From Candidatus Nanopelagicales bacterium (GTDB lineage: Bacteria; Actinomycetota; Actinomycetes; S36-B12), in NCBI GenBank assembly GCA_030726915.1, contig JANRCR010000031.1, positions 1 to 64,000 of the forward strand: 64,000 nt of DNA. The letters run 5' to 3'. Under the pieces are notes generated by a model that saw nothing but the letters and a program-made list of their open reading frames with translations, was not told where the DNA came from and did not search any database. Below are positions 9,140 through 18,764 of the stretch, one piece after another. The position numbers were made by a program, and so were the translations under genes. Position 1 is the first letter of the stretch; each line of letters starts with the position of its first letter.

Positions 9140-11952
9140 CACTGCTCCATGAGCCCGACTACGGCACCCCGGCCGCACTGTCCCTCGCCCGGGTTGAGGT
9201 CGTCGTGGATGGGGTGCCCGTGACCGTGCCCGCTGGTACGTCGGTCATGCGGGCCGCTGCCGAGGCTGGTTTCGACGTACCCAAACTCTGCGCCACCGAC
9301 TCACTCCAGCCCTTTGGCTCCTGTCGCCTCTGCGTGGTCGAGATTGATGGCAAGAAGGGCACGCCGGCATCCTGCACCACGCCGTGCGAGCCGGGCATGG
9401 TCGTGCGCACCCAGACACCACGTGTCACGGAGTTGCGCCGCAATGTCATGGAGTTGTACATCTCTGATCATCCCCTCGACTGTTTGACCTGTCCCGCCAA
9501 CGGCGACTGTGAGTTGCAGGACATGGCCGGAGTCGTGGGCCTGCGCGAGGTGCGCTACGGCTATGACGGGGCCAATCATCTTGACGCTCCGACCGATGAC
9601 TCCAATCCCTATTTTTCCTTCGATGAATCCAAGTGCATTGCCTGCAGCCGGTGCGTGCGGGCCTGTGATGAGATCCAGGGCACGTTCGCGTTGACGATCG
9701 TTGGTCGCGGATTTGACTCCAAGGTCAGCCCGGGGGGCACGTCCTTCATGGACAGTGAGTGCGTCTCCTGCGGTGCATGCGTGCAGGCCTGCCCGACGGC
9801 GACGCTTGAGGAAAAGTCCGTCATTGACCTCGGCATACCGACCCGGACCGTCCTGACCACCTGTGCCTACTGCGGTGTCGGTTGCTCCTTCAAGGCCGAG
9901 CTGCGCGGCGATGAGCTCGTGCGCATGGTGCCGGCCAAGGACGGTGGCGCCAACGAGGGCCACTCCTGCGTCAAAGGCCGCTTTGCCTGGGGCTATGCCA
10001 CCCACCCCGATCGTGTCCTGACCCCACTCATCCGCGATGCCATCACGGAGCCGTGGCGGGAGGCGAGCTGGGAGGAGGCGATTGGTCACGCTGCCACACG
10101 CATCCGGGATATCCAGACTCGCTACGGGGTGGACAGCGTGGGTGGCATCACCTCCTCCCGATGCACCAATGAGGAAGTCTTCGTCGTACAAAAGATGGTC
10201 CGCGCCGCCTTTGGCACCAACAACGTCGACACCTGCGCGCGTGTATGCCATTCGCCGACCGGATATGGCCTCAAGCAGACCTTCGGTGCGTCGGCGGGCA
10301 CTCAGGACTTCAAGTCGGTCGAGAGTGCCGACGTCATCCTGGTGATCGGAGCCAATCCCACCGATGCGCATCCGGTCTTCGCATCCCGCATGAAGCGCCG
10401 ACTGCGTGACGGTGCTCGCCTCATCATTGTGGATCCTCGACGCATCGATCTGGTCCGCTCAGCCCACATCACAGCTGATCACCATCTGCAGCTGCAGCCG
10501 GGCACCAATGTCGCGGTCGTCAATGCGCTGGGCCATGTCATCGCCACCGAGGGTCTCATCGATCGCGACTTCGTCGCGCAGCGCTGCGACCTGGCGAGTT
10601 TTGCCGCCTGGGAGGCCTTCATTAGCCTCCCGGAGAATTCACCCGAGGCGGTCGAAGCCGTGAGCGGGGTGCCGGCTGAGGAGCTCCGCGCCGCCGCGCG
10701 GCTCTACGCCGCCGGTCCCAACTCGGCGGTCTACTACGGCCTGGGAGTCACCGAGCACAGCCAGGGCTCCACCATGGTGATGGCCATGGCCAATATCGCC
10801 ATGGCCACCGGCAATATCGGTCGGGACGGGGTGGGGATCAATCCCCTGCGCGGGCAAAACAATGTCCAGGGCTCATGTGACATGGGCTCCTTCCCGCATG
10901 AGTTGCCCGGCTATCGCCACGTCTCCGACGATGCGGTGCGCGAGCAGTTCGAGGTGCTCTGGGGTGCTGATCTGCGCGGGGACCCGGGGATGCGCATTCC
11001 CAACATGCTCGATGCAGCCCTGACCGGACAGTTCAGAGCACTCTTTGTCCAGGGCGAGGACATCGCACAGTCCGATCCCAACACCCAGCATGTGCAGCGG
11101 GCACTCGAGGCGATGGATCTCGTCATCGTCCAGGACCTCTTCCTCAATGAGACCGCGCGCTATGCCCACGTCTTCCTACCGGGGACCTCCTTCCTGGAGA
11201 AGGACGGCACCTTCACCAACGCTGAGCGCCGGATCAATCGGGTGCGACCCGTCATGGCGGCCAAGACGGGCAAGCAGGAGTGGGAGATCATCTGCGACCT
11301 CAGCACGGCTCTCGGCTACCCCATGGCGTACGACTCCTCCAGCGAGATCATGGACGAGGTCGCGGCACTCACGCCGACATTCGCGGGAGTGTCCTTCGCC
11401 CTGCTGGACGAGGTCGGCAGCGTGCAGTGGCCGTGCAACGCCGAACACCCCCTCGGTACGCCGATCATGCACGTCGATGGTTTCGTCAGGGGCAAGGGTG
11501 CCTTCCAGATCACGGCATTCGTCCCCACCGACGAGCGCAGCACGCGGCGATACCCACTCCTTCTCACCACGGGTCGCATCCTGAGCCAGTACAACGTGGG
11601 TGCCCAGACGCGGCGAACGGCGAATGTCGCCTGGCATGACGAGGATCTGCTAGATATCCACGAATCCGATGCCGAGGCCAGGGGAATCACCGACGGCGGC
11701 TGGGTCACGATCGCGAGTCGCGTCGGAACGACGGTGATGAGGGCGCAGATTTCTGATCGAGTGCCCCCGGGAGTCGTCTACACCACGTTCCACTTCCCCG
11801 GCAGTGGTGCCAATGTCATCACGACGGAGTATTCCGATTGGGCCACCAACTGCCCCGAATACAAGGTGACCGCCGTGGAGATCACCCCGACGCTGCGCGG
11901 CCCCGATGCGCTCCTGGCGTCAGCAGAGGCCGACGCGGGGGCCCTGGCATAG
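9136..11952 (+). CDS. fdsA: formate dehydrogenase alpha subunit, molybdopterin
   Basis: N-terminal 2Fe-2S/4Fe-4S cysteine sets, TTCAYCGVGCSFK, TCARVCHSPT active-site Cys, ATGNIGRDGVGINPLRGQNNVQGSCDMG; 938 aa. Confidence 0.95.
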   Translation: MTLLHEPDYGTPAALSLARVEVVVDGVPVTVPAGTSVMRAAAEAGFDVPKLCATDSLQPFGSCRLCVVEIDGKKGTPASCTTPCEPGMVVRTQTPRVTELRRNVMELYISDHPLDCLTCPANGDCELQDMAGVVGLREVRYGYDGANHLDAPTDDSNPYFSFDESKCIACSRCVRACDEIQGTFALTIVGRGFDSKVSPGGTSFMDSECVSCGACVQACPTATLEEKSVIDLGIPTRTVLTTCAYCGVGCSFKAELRGDELVRMVPAKDGGANEGHSCVKGRFAWGYATHPDRVLTPLIRDAITEPWREASWEEAIGHAATRIRDIQTRYGVDSVGGITSSRCTNEEVFVVQKMVRAAFGTNNVDTCARVCHSPTGYGLKQTFGASAGTQDFKSVESADVILVIGANPTDAHPVFASRMKRRLRDGARLIIVDPRRIDLVRSAHITADHHLQLQPGTNVAVVNALGHVIATEGLIDRDFVAQRCDLASFAAWEAFISLPENSPEAVEAVSGVPAEELRAAARLYAAGPNSAVYYGLGVTEHSQGSTMVMAMANIAMATGNIGRDGVGINPLRGQNNVQGSCDMGSFPHELPGYRHVSDDAVREQFEVLWGADLRGDPGMRIPNMLDAALTGQFRALFVQGEDIAQSDPNTQHVQRALEAMDLVIVQDLFLNETARYAHVFLPGTSFLEKDGTFTNAERRINRVRPVMAAKTGKQEWEIICDLSTALGYPMAYDSSSEIMDEVAALTPTFAGVSFALLDEVGSVQWPCNAEHPLGTPIMHVDGFVRGKGAFQITAFVPTDERSTRRYPLLLTTGRILSQYNVGAQTRRTANVAWHDEDLLDIHESDAEARGITDGGWVTIASRVGTTVMRAQISDRVPPGVVYTTFHFPGSGANVITTEYSDWATNCPEYKVTAVEITPTLRGPDALLASAEADAGALA

Positions 11953-11954
11953 TC

Positions 11955-12164
11955 GTGAATTCTGAGAGTCTCTCCCGGATGGCCGGGCAGATTGCCGCCA
12001 ACTGCGCAGGGCTCACCGAGGAGCAGGCGGTCACGCGGATCAGCGGTCATCTGCACTCCTTCTGGACACCGGTGATGATCGCTGAGTTCGGTGAGTTCGT
12101 CCGGGCCTACCCCGACGACGTCGACCCCCTGGTCCTCTGTGCGCTCGCCCGCCTCGACGCGTGA
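11955..12164 (+). CDS. fdsD: formate dehydrogenase delta subunit
   Basis: VNSESLSRMAGQIAANCAGLTEEQAVTRISGHLHSFWTPVMIAEF; immediately after fdsA. Confidence 0.88.
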   Translation: MNSESLSRMAGQIAANCAGLTEEQAVTRISGHLHSFWTPVMIAEFGEFVRAYPDDVDPLVLCALARLDA

Positions 12165-12251
12165 AGTTCATGTGAATCCCTCCCGTCGTTCCCCATCATC
12201 GGATTAGATGGAGGACAACCGCACGCCCACGCAATCCAGGAAGGACACACC

Positions 12252-12503
12252 ATGGCTGAGGACAACATTGAGGTAGGGGAATCCATCGAGGTCACCGAAC
12301 TCATCGGGGATGACGGCTTGGTCATGGGCACCGTTGTCGACGATGTCATCGTCGTGACGAGCGAGGACGGCTCCGTGGTCGAAGAGGTCATTGACCTGTA
12401 CGACGCGGAAGGCAATCTCGTGGCTGAGGAAGATGTCGTCGACGTGTATGACGCCGACGGCAACCTGGTCGCCGAGGCCGGAGAGATCATCGTCGAGGGC
12501 TGA
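12252..12503 (+). CDS. small highly acidic hypothetical protein with internal repeat
   Basis: 83 aa; DLYDAEGNLVAEEDVVDVYDADGNLVAEAGEI repeat; AGGAAGGA-like RBS upstream. Confidence 0.65.
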   Translation: MAEDNIEVGESIEVTELIGDDGLVMGTVVDDVIVVTSEDGSVVEEVIDLYDAEGNLVAEEDVVDVYDADGNLVAEAGEIIVEG

Positions 12504-12506
12504 CTC

Positions 12507-12860
12507 TCAACGGATGGAGACGTAGTACTTCACGATCGTCTCCTCGACATCCCAGCGGCCGTACCATCCGCGCGGGAAGACGACGGTGCTGCCTTCGGAG
12601 ATCTCCGTGACCGCGCCGCTGGCATCCGTGACCCGGGCGCGTCCGGCGAGGATGATCACGGATTCCTCGTCCGGTCGGTCCTCGACCGTCCAGCCGCCGG
12701 GCGTGCACTCCCAGAGCCCGGTCTCGACGTTCTCCCACGTCTTGAGGACGCACCCGCGCGTCATCGGCGTGCCCGAGTCGGCACCGGGCTTCAGCCCCCA
12801 GTCTTCGAGCTGGTCCGCAAGTGACTGCCAGGTGCTTGCGATCACGACGGGATGACTCAT
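12507..12860 (-). CDS. cupin domain-containing protein
   Basis: CTPGGWTVEDRPDEESVIILAGRARVTDASGAVTEISEGSTVVFPRGWYGRWDVEETIVKYYV. Confidence 0.88.
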   Translation of the reverse strand: MSHPVVIASTWQSLADQLEDWGLKPGADSGTPMTRGCVLKTWENVETGLWECTPGGWTVEDRPDEESVIILAGRARVTDASGAVTEISEGSTVVFPRGWYGRWDVEETIVKYYVSIR

Positions 12861-12884
12861 GTACGACTCCTTGCTCGTGAGTGA

Positions 12885-13895
12885 CTAACTCCGGGGACCG
12901 GTGGATCCGCGGACGCGCAGTTGCGTCGGCATTCGGACGATACCGGGTTGAACCTCCTGTGTGCCCGCGCCAATCTGATCGAGCAGCGATTGCGCGGCCA
13001 CGCTGCCCATCTCGGTCACGGGCTGAACAACGGTCGTCAGGTCGAGGTGCTCGCTCACGTCGTGACCGTCGATGCCGACGATGGACACGTCCCGCCCTGC
13101 GACGAGCCCGTGCAGGCTCAGGGAGCGCAGTGCCCCGAATGCCATCTCGTCGCTCATGGCGAAGACGGCCGTAGGGGGCCTTGGCTGGGTGAGCAGGTTA
13201 GTCATGGCACGCTCGCCGCCCGCGATCGTGAAGTAGCCGTGCGTGGCCAGGCGTGGATCATTGTCGAGACCGTGCGCGGTGAGCACCTCGCGGAAGCCGC
13301 GCTCCCGATCGGTCTCGGCCGTGAAATGGGCCTCGACCGTGGACCCGCCGATCATTCCGATGCGCTCATGACCCAGGTTGACCAGGTGCTGGGTCGCCTG
13401 GCGCGCTGCCTGCACGTCGTCGATGGCCACACCGGGGACTCCCTCGAGAGTGACCCCGACGAGCGATGTGGGCAGCCCGAGATCGAGGACCTCTGTGATC
13501 TGCGGATCGGTCGGCGGCATTGCGATGATGAGTGCACCGTCGACGCGTCGGCGCAGGCGTTGAGCAGCGCTCGGCTGATCGCTGGGTGCGGCGCTCTCAA
13601 CGACGCCGAGGAGCAGCAGGTCCATCCCGGCGGCCTGCAGCACCGACTCGACGCCGGACAGGACCGTCGCGAAGTACCAGCGTGAGATGTACGGCGTAAT
13701 CACGGCGATCGACCCGGTGCGTCCGGACGCCAGGCGCGAGGCGCTCGGTGAGGCGACGTAGTCCAGCCTTGCGGCGGCAGCCTTGATGCGGGCGCGGGTC
13801 GCGGCATTGACATTGGGCATACCGCGTAATGCCCTCGACACGGTCGCCGGCGAGACGCCCGCCTCATCCGCGACGTCCCGAATGGTGATGCCCAC
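12885..13895 (-). CDS. LacI family transcriptional regulator
   Basis: ITIRDVADEAGVSPATVSRALRGMPNVNAATRARIKAAAARLDY HTH; GTG 13895 preferred over upstream ATG 13934. Confidence 0.93.
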   Translation of the reverse strand: MGITIRDVADEAGVSPATVSRALRGMPNVNAATRARIKAAAARLDYVASPSASRLASGRTGSIAVITPYISRWYFATVLSGVESVLQAAGMDLLLLGVVESAAPSDQPSAAQRLRRRVDGALIIAMPPTDPQITEVLDLGLPTSLVGVTLEGVPGVAIDDVQAARQATQHLVNLGHERIGMIGGSTVEAHFTAETDRERGFREVLTAHGLDNDPRLATHGYFTIAGGERAMTNLLTQPRPPTAVFAMSDEMAFGALRSLSLHGLVAGRDVSIVGIDGHDVSEHLDLTTVVQPVTEMGSVAAQSLLDQIGAGTQEVQPGIVRMPTQLRVRGSTGPRS

Positions 13896-13991
13896 GGGAG
13901 GATTGTCCGGTTTCAGTGAACGGCCCGCATGCATTTCATGAAACGGCCCCGGGTCTGGAGGGCGTGCCCCCCATGACAGGATGCTGCCCGC

Positions 13992-14063
13992 GCCTCCGTA
14001 GCTCAGTGGTAGAGCAACCGCCTTGTAAGCGGTAGGTCGTCAGTTCAATCCTGACCGGGGGCT
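13992..14063 (+). tRNA. tRNA-Thr (anticodon TGT)
   Basis: GCCTCCG acceptor pairs with CGGGGGC; D-arm GCTCAGTGGTAGAGC; anticodon stem ACCGC-CTTGTAA-GCGGT; T-arm GTCAGTTCAATCCTGAC. Confidence 0.97.
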
Positions 14064-15970
14064 CTCACATGCTCAGCCCCGGGCACCTCCGTGTTGAGCG
14101 GCGAATTCGCCCACCAGTCGACGAACACCCGCGCGACCGGCTCCAACCTCGGGTCCTCGCGCTGGTCAAGGGCGAGTTGATGGCACGCGTCACCGCCCAC
14201 AATGCGATCACGTGCCCCCGCGTCGGCGCGGAATGAGGCGAGGAGTTCATCCAGCGGAAGGGTAGGACGCTGTGATGCGGCCTGAAGCGTGGACTCGAGC
14301 ACGGATACGCCGCGGATCGCTTCCTCGCGCAGGCCTACTGCGTCCGTAGCGCGTCCGCCAGCCATGGCCATCGCTGACCTGAGATAGGCGGCGCTTGACT
14401 CCGTGGCCTGTTTGGCTTGCTGGCCGATTTGGCGGCGGAGCCCGTAGGGGAAAGTCAGCAGTGTCAAGACTCCGGCAACGACGACGCCGAGGGTGATGTC
14501 CTCGATGCGGAGGTACTCCAGGTCTCTATCGGTCGTCCATTCCAGGACCGCAAGGTTCGTGAGGGCGAAGGGGGTGTAGGAAGCCTGCGCGAGGAAGGCG
14601 CCAGCATGGGACGCGATGGATGCCAGGAGCGCAAGGACGGGGAGGAGGACGACAAACGCGGGATAGGGTAGGGGAGCCAGCGTCGCTAGGGATGCCACGC
14701 AGATACCGACGATGGCGCCGACGGCCATGCGCATGGCCGTCGTCCCGCCGGATGTCGTCGAGAAGCTGACCTGTGTCACGCACAGTGCCGCAAGCACCAC
14801 CCAGAGTCCGTGATCCAGCCCGATCAGGCGCACGAGCAGAACGCACAGGGCTATGGCGGCGCCGGTTCGCAGGGCGCTCGTAAACCATAGGGACCCGCGC
14901 GTCACATTGACCTGCAGGAGAGCGAGTGGCCGCCGGTCAGCCACGCTTCCGATGTCCGGCTCCGGGTACGCGCATCCTCGCGAGACCCCGGCGAGCCACA
15001 GCATGCGCATGGCAAGAATCGAGACCAGTCGCGCAGGGTAGTGCTCGCGCAGTTGGCCCGGTGATTCGCCGCCAAGATCGTGGAGATCGTCCCCGCGGGC
15101 GGCCGGAAGATCAGGCACTCGGCTAGGTGGCCGCTGAGACGTCAGGGCACTCGCGGCACACGAGAACGCCTCAGCTGATGCCGCCAGGAGGGCGTGCGAA
15201 TGCTTCCCTCCATCATGCTCGTCAGCTCTAGAACGGTCGATCACGTCGAGAGCAGCCGTCCCCCATTGGGTTCCATCGACCATGGCGGCAAGGGCGCGTT
15301 GACGGCGACCGACAGCACCGAGCCGGACGTTATCCGCTTGGACGGTCAGTCGAATCCGCTCACGTGTCAGCCGGGCCCGCTCACGCGCTGCCCTGGCCTC
15401 CTCGGCACGCGAATCCGGATCGCAGATGGTTGCTGCATCCTGCAGCCAAGCAGCGACCAGATCTCGAATTCGATTGCCCGTCCTGTCGGGGAAGATCAAG
15501 ACTCCCGCAACTGTCGCCATGGACGCGCCGATGAGCCAGGATCCGACGAGTTCAGGAATCTGCGTAGGCGATGCACTCGACATCAGCGGCAGGAAGAAGG
15601 CGCCCTGCAGGCCGACCGAGGCCCGTGCGGCAAAGCCACGCAGCACGCGGACGTACGAGAAGATGAAGGAGACGACGAACGCGCCCGCTACGGCGAGTGC
15701 CAGCCAGCCAGAGAGAACGCTTCCCAGTACGACGGCGAAGGTTCCCACGATGGCGGCTGACCCGTAGCCGACGATACGTTCGCGCGTGCTTCCGGGGTAA
15801 TCGAGGAAGTAGAGCATGCAGATGACCGCAAATGAGCCGAGTACGACGGCAGTGGCATCCGTGAAGAGGAGCCACACAGTCACGTCGACGACGGACAATG
15901 TCACAGCGAAGCGGACCGCGGAGTGCCAGACGTCGGGCTGGCGAGCGATCTGCCAGGACTTTGCCGCCAC
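14045..15970 (-). CDS. FUSC family / aromatic acid exporter-like integral membrane protein
   Basis: 641 aa, two multi-TM blocks, SLWFTSALRTGAAIALCVLLVRLIGLDHGLWVVLAALCVTQVSFSTTSGGTTAMRMAVGAIVG. Confidence 0.8.
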   Translation of the reverse strand: MAAKSWQIARQPDVWHSAVRFAVTLSVVDVTVWLLFTDATAVVLGSFAVICMLYFLDYPGSTRERIVGYGSAAIVGTFAVVLGSVLSGWLALAVAGAFVVSFIFSYVRVLRGFAARASVGLQGAFFLPLMSSASPTQIPELVGSWLIGASMATVAGVLIFPDRTGNRIRDLVAAWLQDAATICDPDSRAEEARAARERARLTRERIRLTVQADNVRLGAVGRRQRALAAMVDGTQWGTAALDVIDRSRADEHDGGKHSHALLAASAEAFSCAASALTSQRPPSRVPDLPAARGDDLHDLGGESPGQLREHYPARLVSILAMRMLWLAGVSRGCAYPEPDIGSVADRRPLALLQVNVTRGSLWFTSALRTGAAIALCVLLVRLIGLDHGLWVVLAALCVTQVSFSTTSGGTTAMRMAVGAIVGICVASLATLAPLPYPAFVVLLPVLALLASIASHAGAFLAQASYTPFALTNLAVLEWTTDRDLEYLRIEDITLGVVVAGVLTLLTFPYGLRRQIGQQAKQATESSAAYLRSAMAMAGGRATDAVGLREEAIRGVSVLESTLQAASQRPTLPLDELLASFRADAGARDRIVGGDACHQLALDQREDPRLEPVARVFVDWWANSPLNTEVPGAEHVRAPGQD

Positions 15971-16056
15971 CTCAATCCCTTCTCGGTAGTCTTTCTAGAC
16001 ACTAGTGGGCCAACTGCCCATACGTGCCCGCGTAATCGCGTCGGAAGGACCGTGCG

Positions 16057-16983
16057 ATGTCAGTTCGGACGATGGGTGAGGCGAGTCCCTTGGGCTCCGG
16101 CGCCACTGCGGCCGTGGCGCTCGGCGGCGGTGGCGAGTGGTTCGTCGCGTGGATGGTCGGCTACGCCAACGGGCTCCTTGAGGCGGGAGTCGACCTTGCG
16201 AAGGCTGATGTGACCATCGGAACCAGCGCGGGCGCCATCGTCGGCGCTGCGATCAAGGGCGGTCGGCTCGCTGAATTGACCGATGCACTCAAGCAACTCG
16301 GTGCCAACCCAGCGATGGCCAACAAGGAACTCAACATCAGCGCGGGTGCTCCATCACAGGCGCGCGCGCAAACGGTCATGGGGCAGACCACTGAGATCAC
16401 GCCGGCAACACTCCAGCAGATCGGGCGGGCGGCGATGGCCTCCCGTAACGCTCCCGATAACAAGTACATCGCCTCCGTGGAAGGCTTGCTCGGCCTCACG
16501 ACGTGGCCGCAGGGACACCACACCACGGCGACCGATTGCTACACCGGTGAGTCGGTCATCGCGAGCAGCGATTCAGGCGTCACGATTTCTCAGGCCGTCG
16601 CCGCGAGTTCCTCGCTTCCCGGAGTCAATGGACCGACCTGGCTTAGCGACCGGCTCTGCATGGACGGAGGGGTTAGCGACTCGAGCACGCATGCCCAGAT
16701 GCTCGAAGGGGCAAGGTCGGTCCTCATTATCGCGATGTTCGACTTCCTTGCCAATCCGCCAAAGCACGTCAACCCGTCGTTCGGCATTGCCGAGCGGGTG
16801 CATCCGGGCACCGCCCAACGAGAAGCCGCGGCATTGAGGGCCAGCGGCAGCACGGTCCATGTCACCATCGCCAATCCGGATCCGACAACGGACTTCATGG
16901 CTGCGGCCACGATGGGACCGGCCATGGCCGACGGCATGGCTCGCGGCAAGGCTGATGCGCCGAGCCTCACGGCATTTCACTGA
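16057..16983 (+). CDS. patatin-like phospholipase family protein
   Basis: ALGGGGEWFVAWMVGY, TIGTSAGAIVGAAIKGG (GxSxG), DGGVSDSSTH (DGG dyad). Confidence 0.88.
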   Translation: MSVRTMGEASPLGSGATAAVALGGGGEWFVAWMVGYANGLLEAGVDLAKADVTIGTSAGAIVGAAIKGGRLAELTDALKQLGANPAMANKELNISAGAPSQARAQTVMGQTTEITPATLQQIGRAAMASRNAPDNKYIASVEGLLGLTTWPQGHHTTATDCYTGESVIASSDSGVTISQAVAASSSLPGVNGPTWLSDRLCMDGGVSDSSTHAQMLEGARSVLIIAMFDFLANPPKHVNPSFGIAERVHPGTAQREAAALRASGSTVHVTIANPDPTTDFMAAATMGPAMADGMARGKADAPSLTAFH

Positions 16984-17015
16984 AAGTCGACTTATCCCGC
17001 GCCCGCTCCAACGAA

Positions 17016-17468
17016 CTAGTCGAGAGTGCAGGGCCAGGTTACGGTCGTGCGGGGCTCGGGGACCTCCGGACCGTCGAGGTAGGTCTCCCAGGGAGCCCCC
17101 GTCGGGCGGTGCCCCGAGGTCGTGAACCACTCCTCGATCGCCTGGTACGCAGCTGCAACCCCCTCATACGGACCGACGTGCGTGGTGAGGGCCGCCATCC
17201 CACCGGGCAGGGTGATCGTGTGGACGTCCCCGTCGAGGTCGAGGTCCGCTGGGCACGGGAAGCCGGCATCCACTGTGAAGCCGCCGTCGACCATGTCGTA
17301 GCGGGCAAAGGGCTTGCCATCGACGGGTACGGCGGCGCGTGCCAGGGCGCCGAGGACCTTGTCGAATGCCTCCGCGAGGAAACCGCCAACCTCGCCCATG
17401 CTGCATGTGCCAGACAGGACTGCCGCATGCTGAGAGTCGATCTCCACCGTGTGGATGTCGTAACCCAT
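17016..17468 (-). CDS. GyrI-like / AraC effector-binding domain protein
   Basis: GGFTVDAGFPCPADLDLDGDVHTITLPGGMAALTTHVGPYEGVAAAYQAIEEWFTTSGHRPTGAPWETYLDGPE. Confidence 0.8.
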   Translation of the reverse strand: MGYDIHTVEIDSQHAAVLSGTCSMGEVGGFLAEAFDKVLGALARAAVPVDGKPFARYDMVDGGFTVDAGFPCPADLDLDGDVHTITLPGGMAALTTHVGPYEGVAAAYQAIEEWFTTSGHRPTGAPWETYLDGPEVPEPRTTVTWPCTLD

Positions 17469-17489
17469 GACGCACCTCCTAGGGCAAGC

Positions 17490-18764
17490 CTACGCCGCGG
17501 TCAGCTCACGCTGACGTGGACGGGTGATCGCCAGTGACAGGCCGGCGGCGAGGACTGCGAGGAGTCCGGCAAGCCACCACGCGGTGGCGTAGTCACCCGC
17601 TGCGACGCGGATCCAGCCCGACACTGCTGCGGCGAATGCGGCACCCACCATATGCGCGGCGAACACCCAGCCGAAGACGATGGCTCCGCGCTCGACGCCG
17701 TAGATCTCCCGGCAGAGCGTCACCGTCGGCGGCACCGTCGCGACCCAGTCGAGGCCGAAGAGCACCATGACGAGGAGCAGCGGCGGCTCGATCTCCGGAC
17801 CGAGGATGAAGGGGATGGCCAGGAGCGCTACGCCACGCAGTGAGTAGTAGACGGCGAGCAGGATGCGCGGGTCGATTCGGTCGGTGAGCCAGCCCGATCC
17901 CACCGTGCCGACGATGTCGAAGATTCCGACGATCACGAGGAGGCTGGCCGCGGTCGTGGCGCCGACGCCGTGGTCGTGCATGGCAGGGACGAAGTGGCTG
18001 CTGATGATCCCGTTGGTGGTCCATCCGCAGATAGCGAAGGTGATCGCGAGGAGCCAGAAGGCGCGCGTGCGGGCGGCATCCCGAAGGACAACGAGGGCGC
18101 CTGCGGCGGCCCGCCATCCGCTGTGCGTCGTATTGGCCTCGAGCTCGGGCATCGAGTCCGCGCCATACGGGGCGAGCCCGAGATCAGACGGCCGGTCGCG
18201 CATCACGAGCGCGACGACGGGGATGAGCGCGGCACTGAGCACGGCGACGAGAAGGGAGGCGGAGCGCCAGCCCTGATGCTCGATGAGTCGCGCGAGAATC
18301 GGCAGGAAGACGAGTTGGCCCGTCGCCCAGGCGGCGCCGAAGACGCCGACCACCAGTCCTCGTCGCTTGGTGAACCATCGGTTGGCGACGAGGGCGCCGA
18401 AGACCAGTGCCGTGGAGCCGGTCCCGAGTCCGACAAGCACGCCCCAGAGCAGCACGAGTTGCCACGACGCGGTCATCACCGCCGTGAGCCCTGTGCCGAG
18501 AGCCAGCAGCGCTAGGGCCCCGACGGCGATCCGACGTACTCCGAACCGCTCCATAAGAGCGGCGGCGAAAGGTGCCGTGACTCCGTAGATGACGAGATTG
18601 ACCGAGATGGCCAGCGAGGTCACGGAGCGCGACCAACCGAGGTCGTCCTCAATAGGGACGATCATCACGCCCTGCGACGAGCGGAACGCCGCGGAGGCGA
18701 TGAGGACGAGGAAGGTGACCAGGGCCACCCACCACGCGCGGTGGATCCTCAGAAGAGACCGCAC
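17490..18764 (-). CDS. MFS transporter (OxlT/monocarboxylate-type)
   Basis: [53 protein letters not shown], 12-TM-like; GTG 18764 overlaps fhs stop. Confidence 0.88.
   Translation of the reverse strand: MRSLLRIHRAWWVALVTFLVLIASAAFRSSQGVMIVPIEDDLGWSRSVTSLAISVNLVIYGVTAPFAAALMERFGVRRIAVGALALLALGTGLTAVMTASWQLVLLWGVLVGLGTGSTALVFGALVANRWFTKRRGLVVGVFGAAWATGQLVFLPILARLIEHQGWRSASLLVAVLSAALIPVVALVMRDRPSDLGLAPYGADSMPELEANTTHSGWRAAAGALVVLRDAARTRAFWLLAITFAICGWTTNGIISSHFVPAMHDHGVGATTAASLLVIVGIFDIVGTVGSGWLTDRIDPRILLAVYYSLRGVALLAIPFILGPEIEPPLLLVMVLFGLDWVATVPPTVTLCREIYGVERGAIVFGWVFAAHMVGAAFAAAVSGWIRVAAGDYATAWWLAGLLAVLAAGLSLAITRPRQRELTAA

Noticed and set aside
9136-11952. Possible selenocysteine formate dehydrogenase
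   Set aside because: Active site reads CARVCHSPT with Cys; no in-frame TGA needed.
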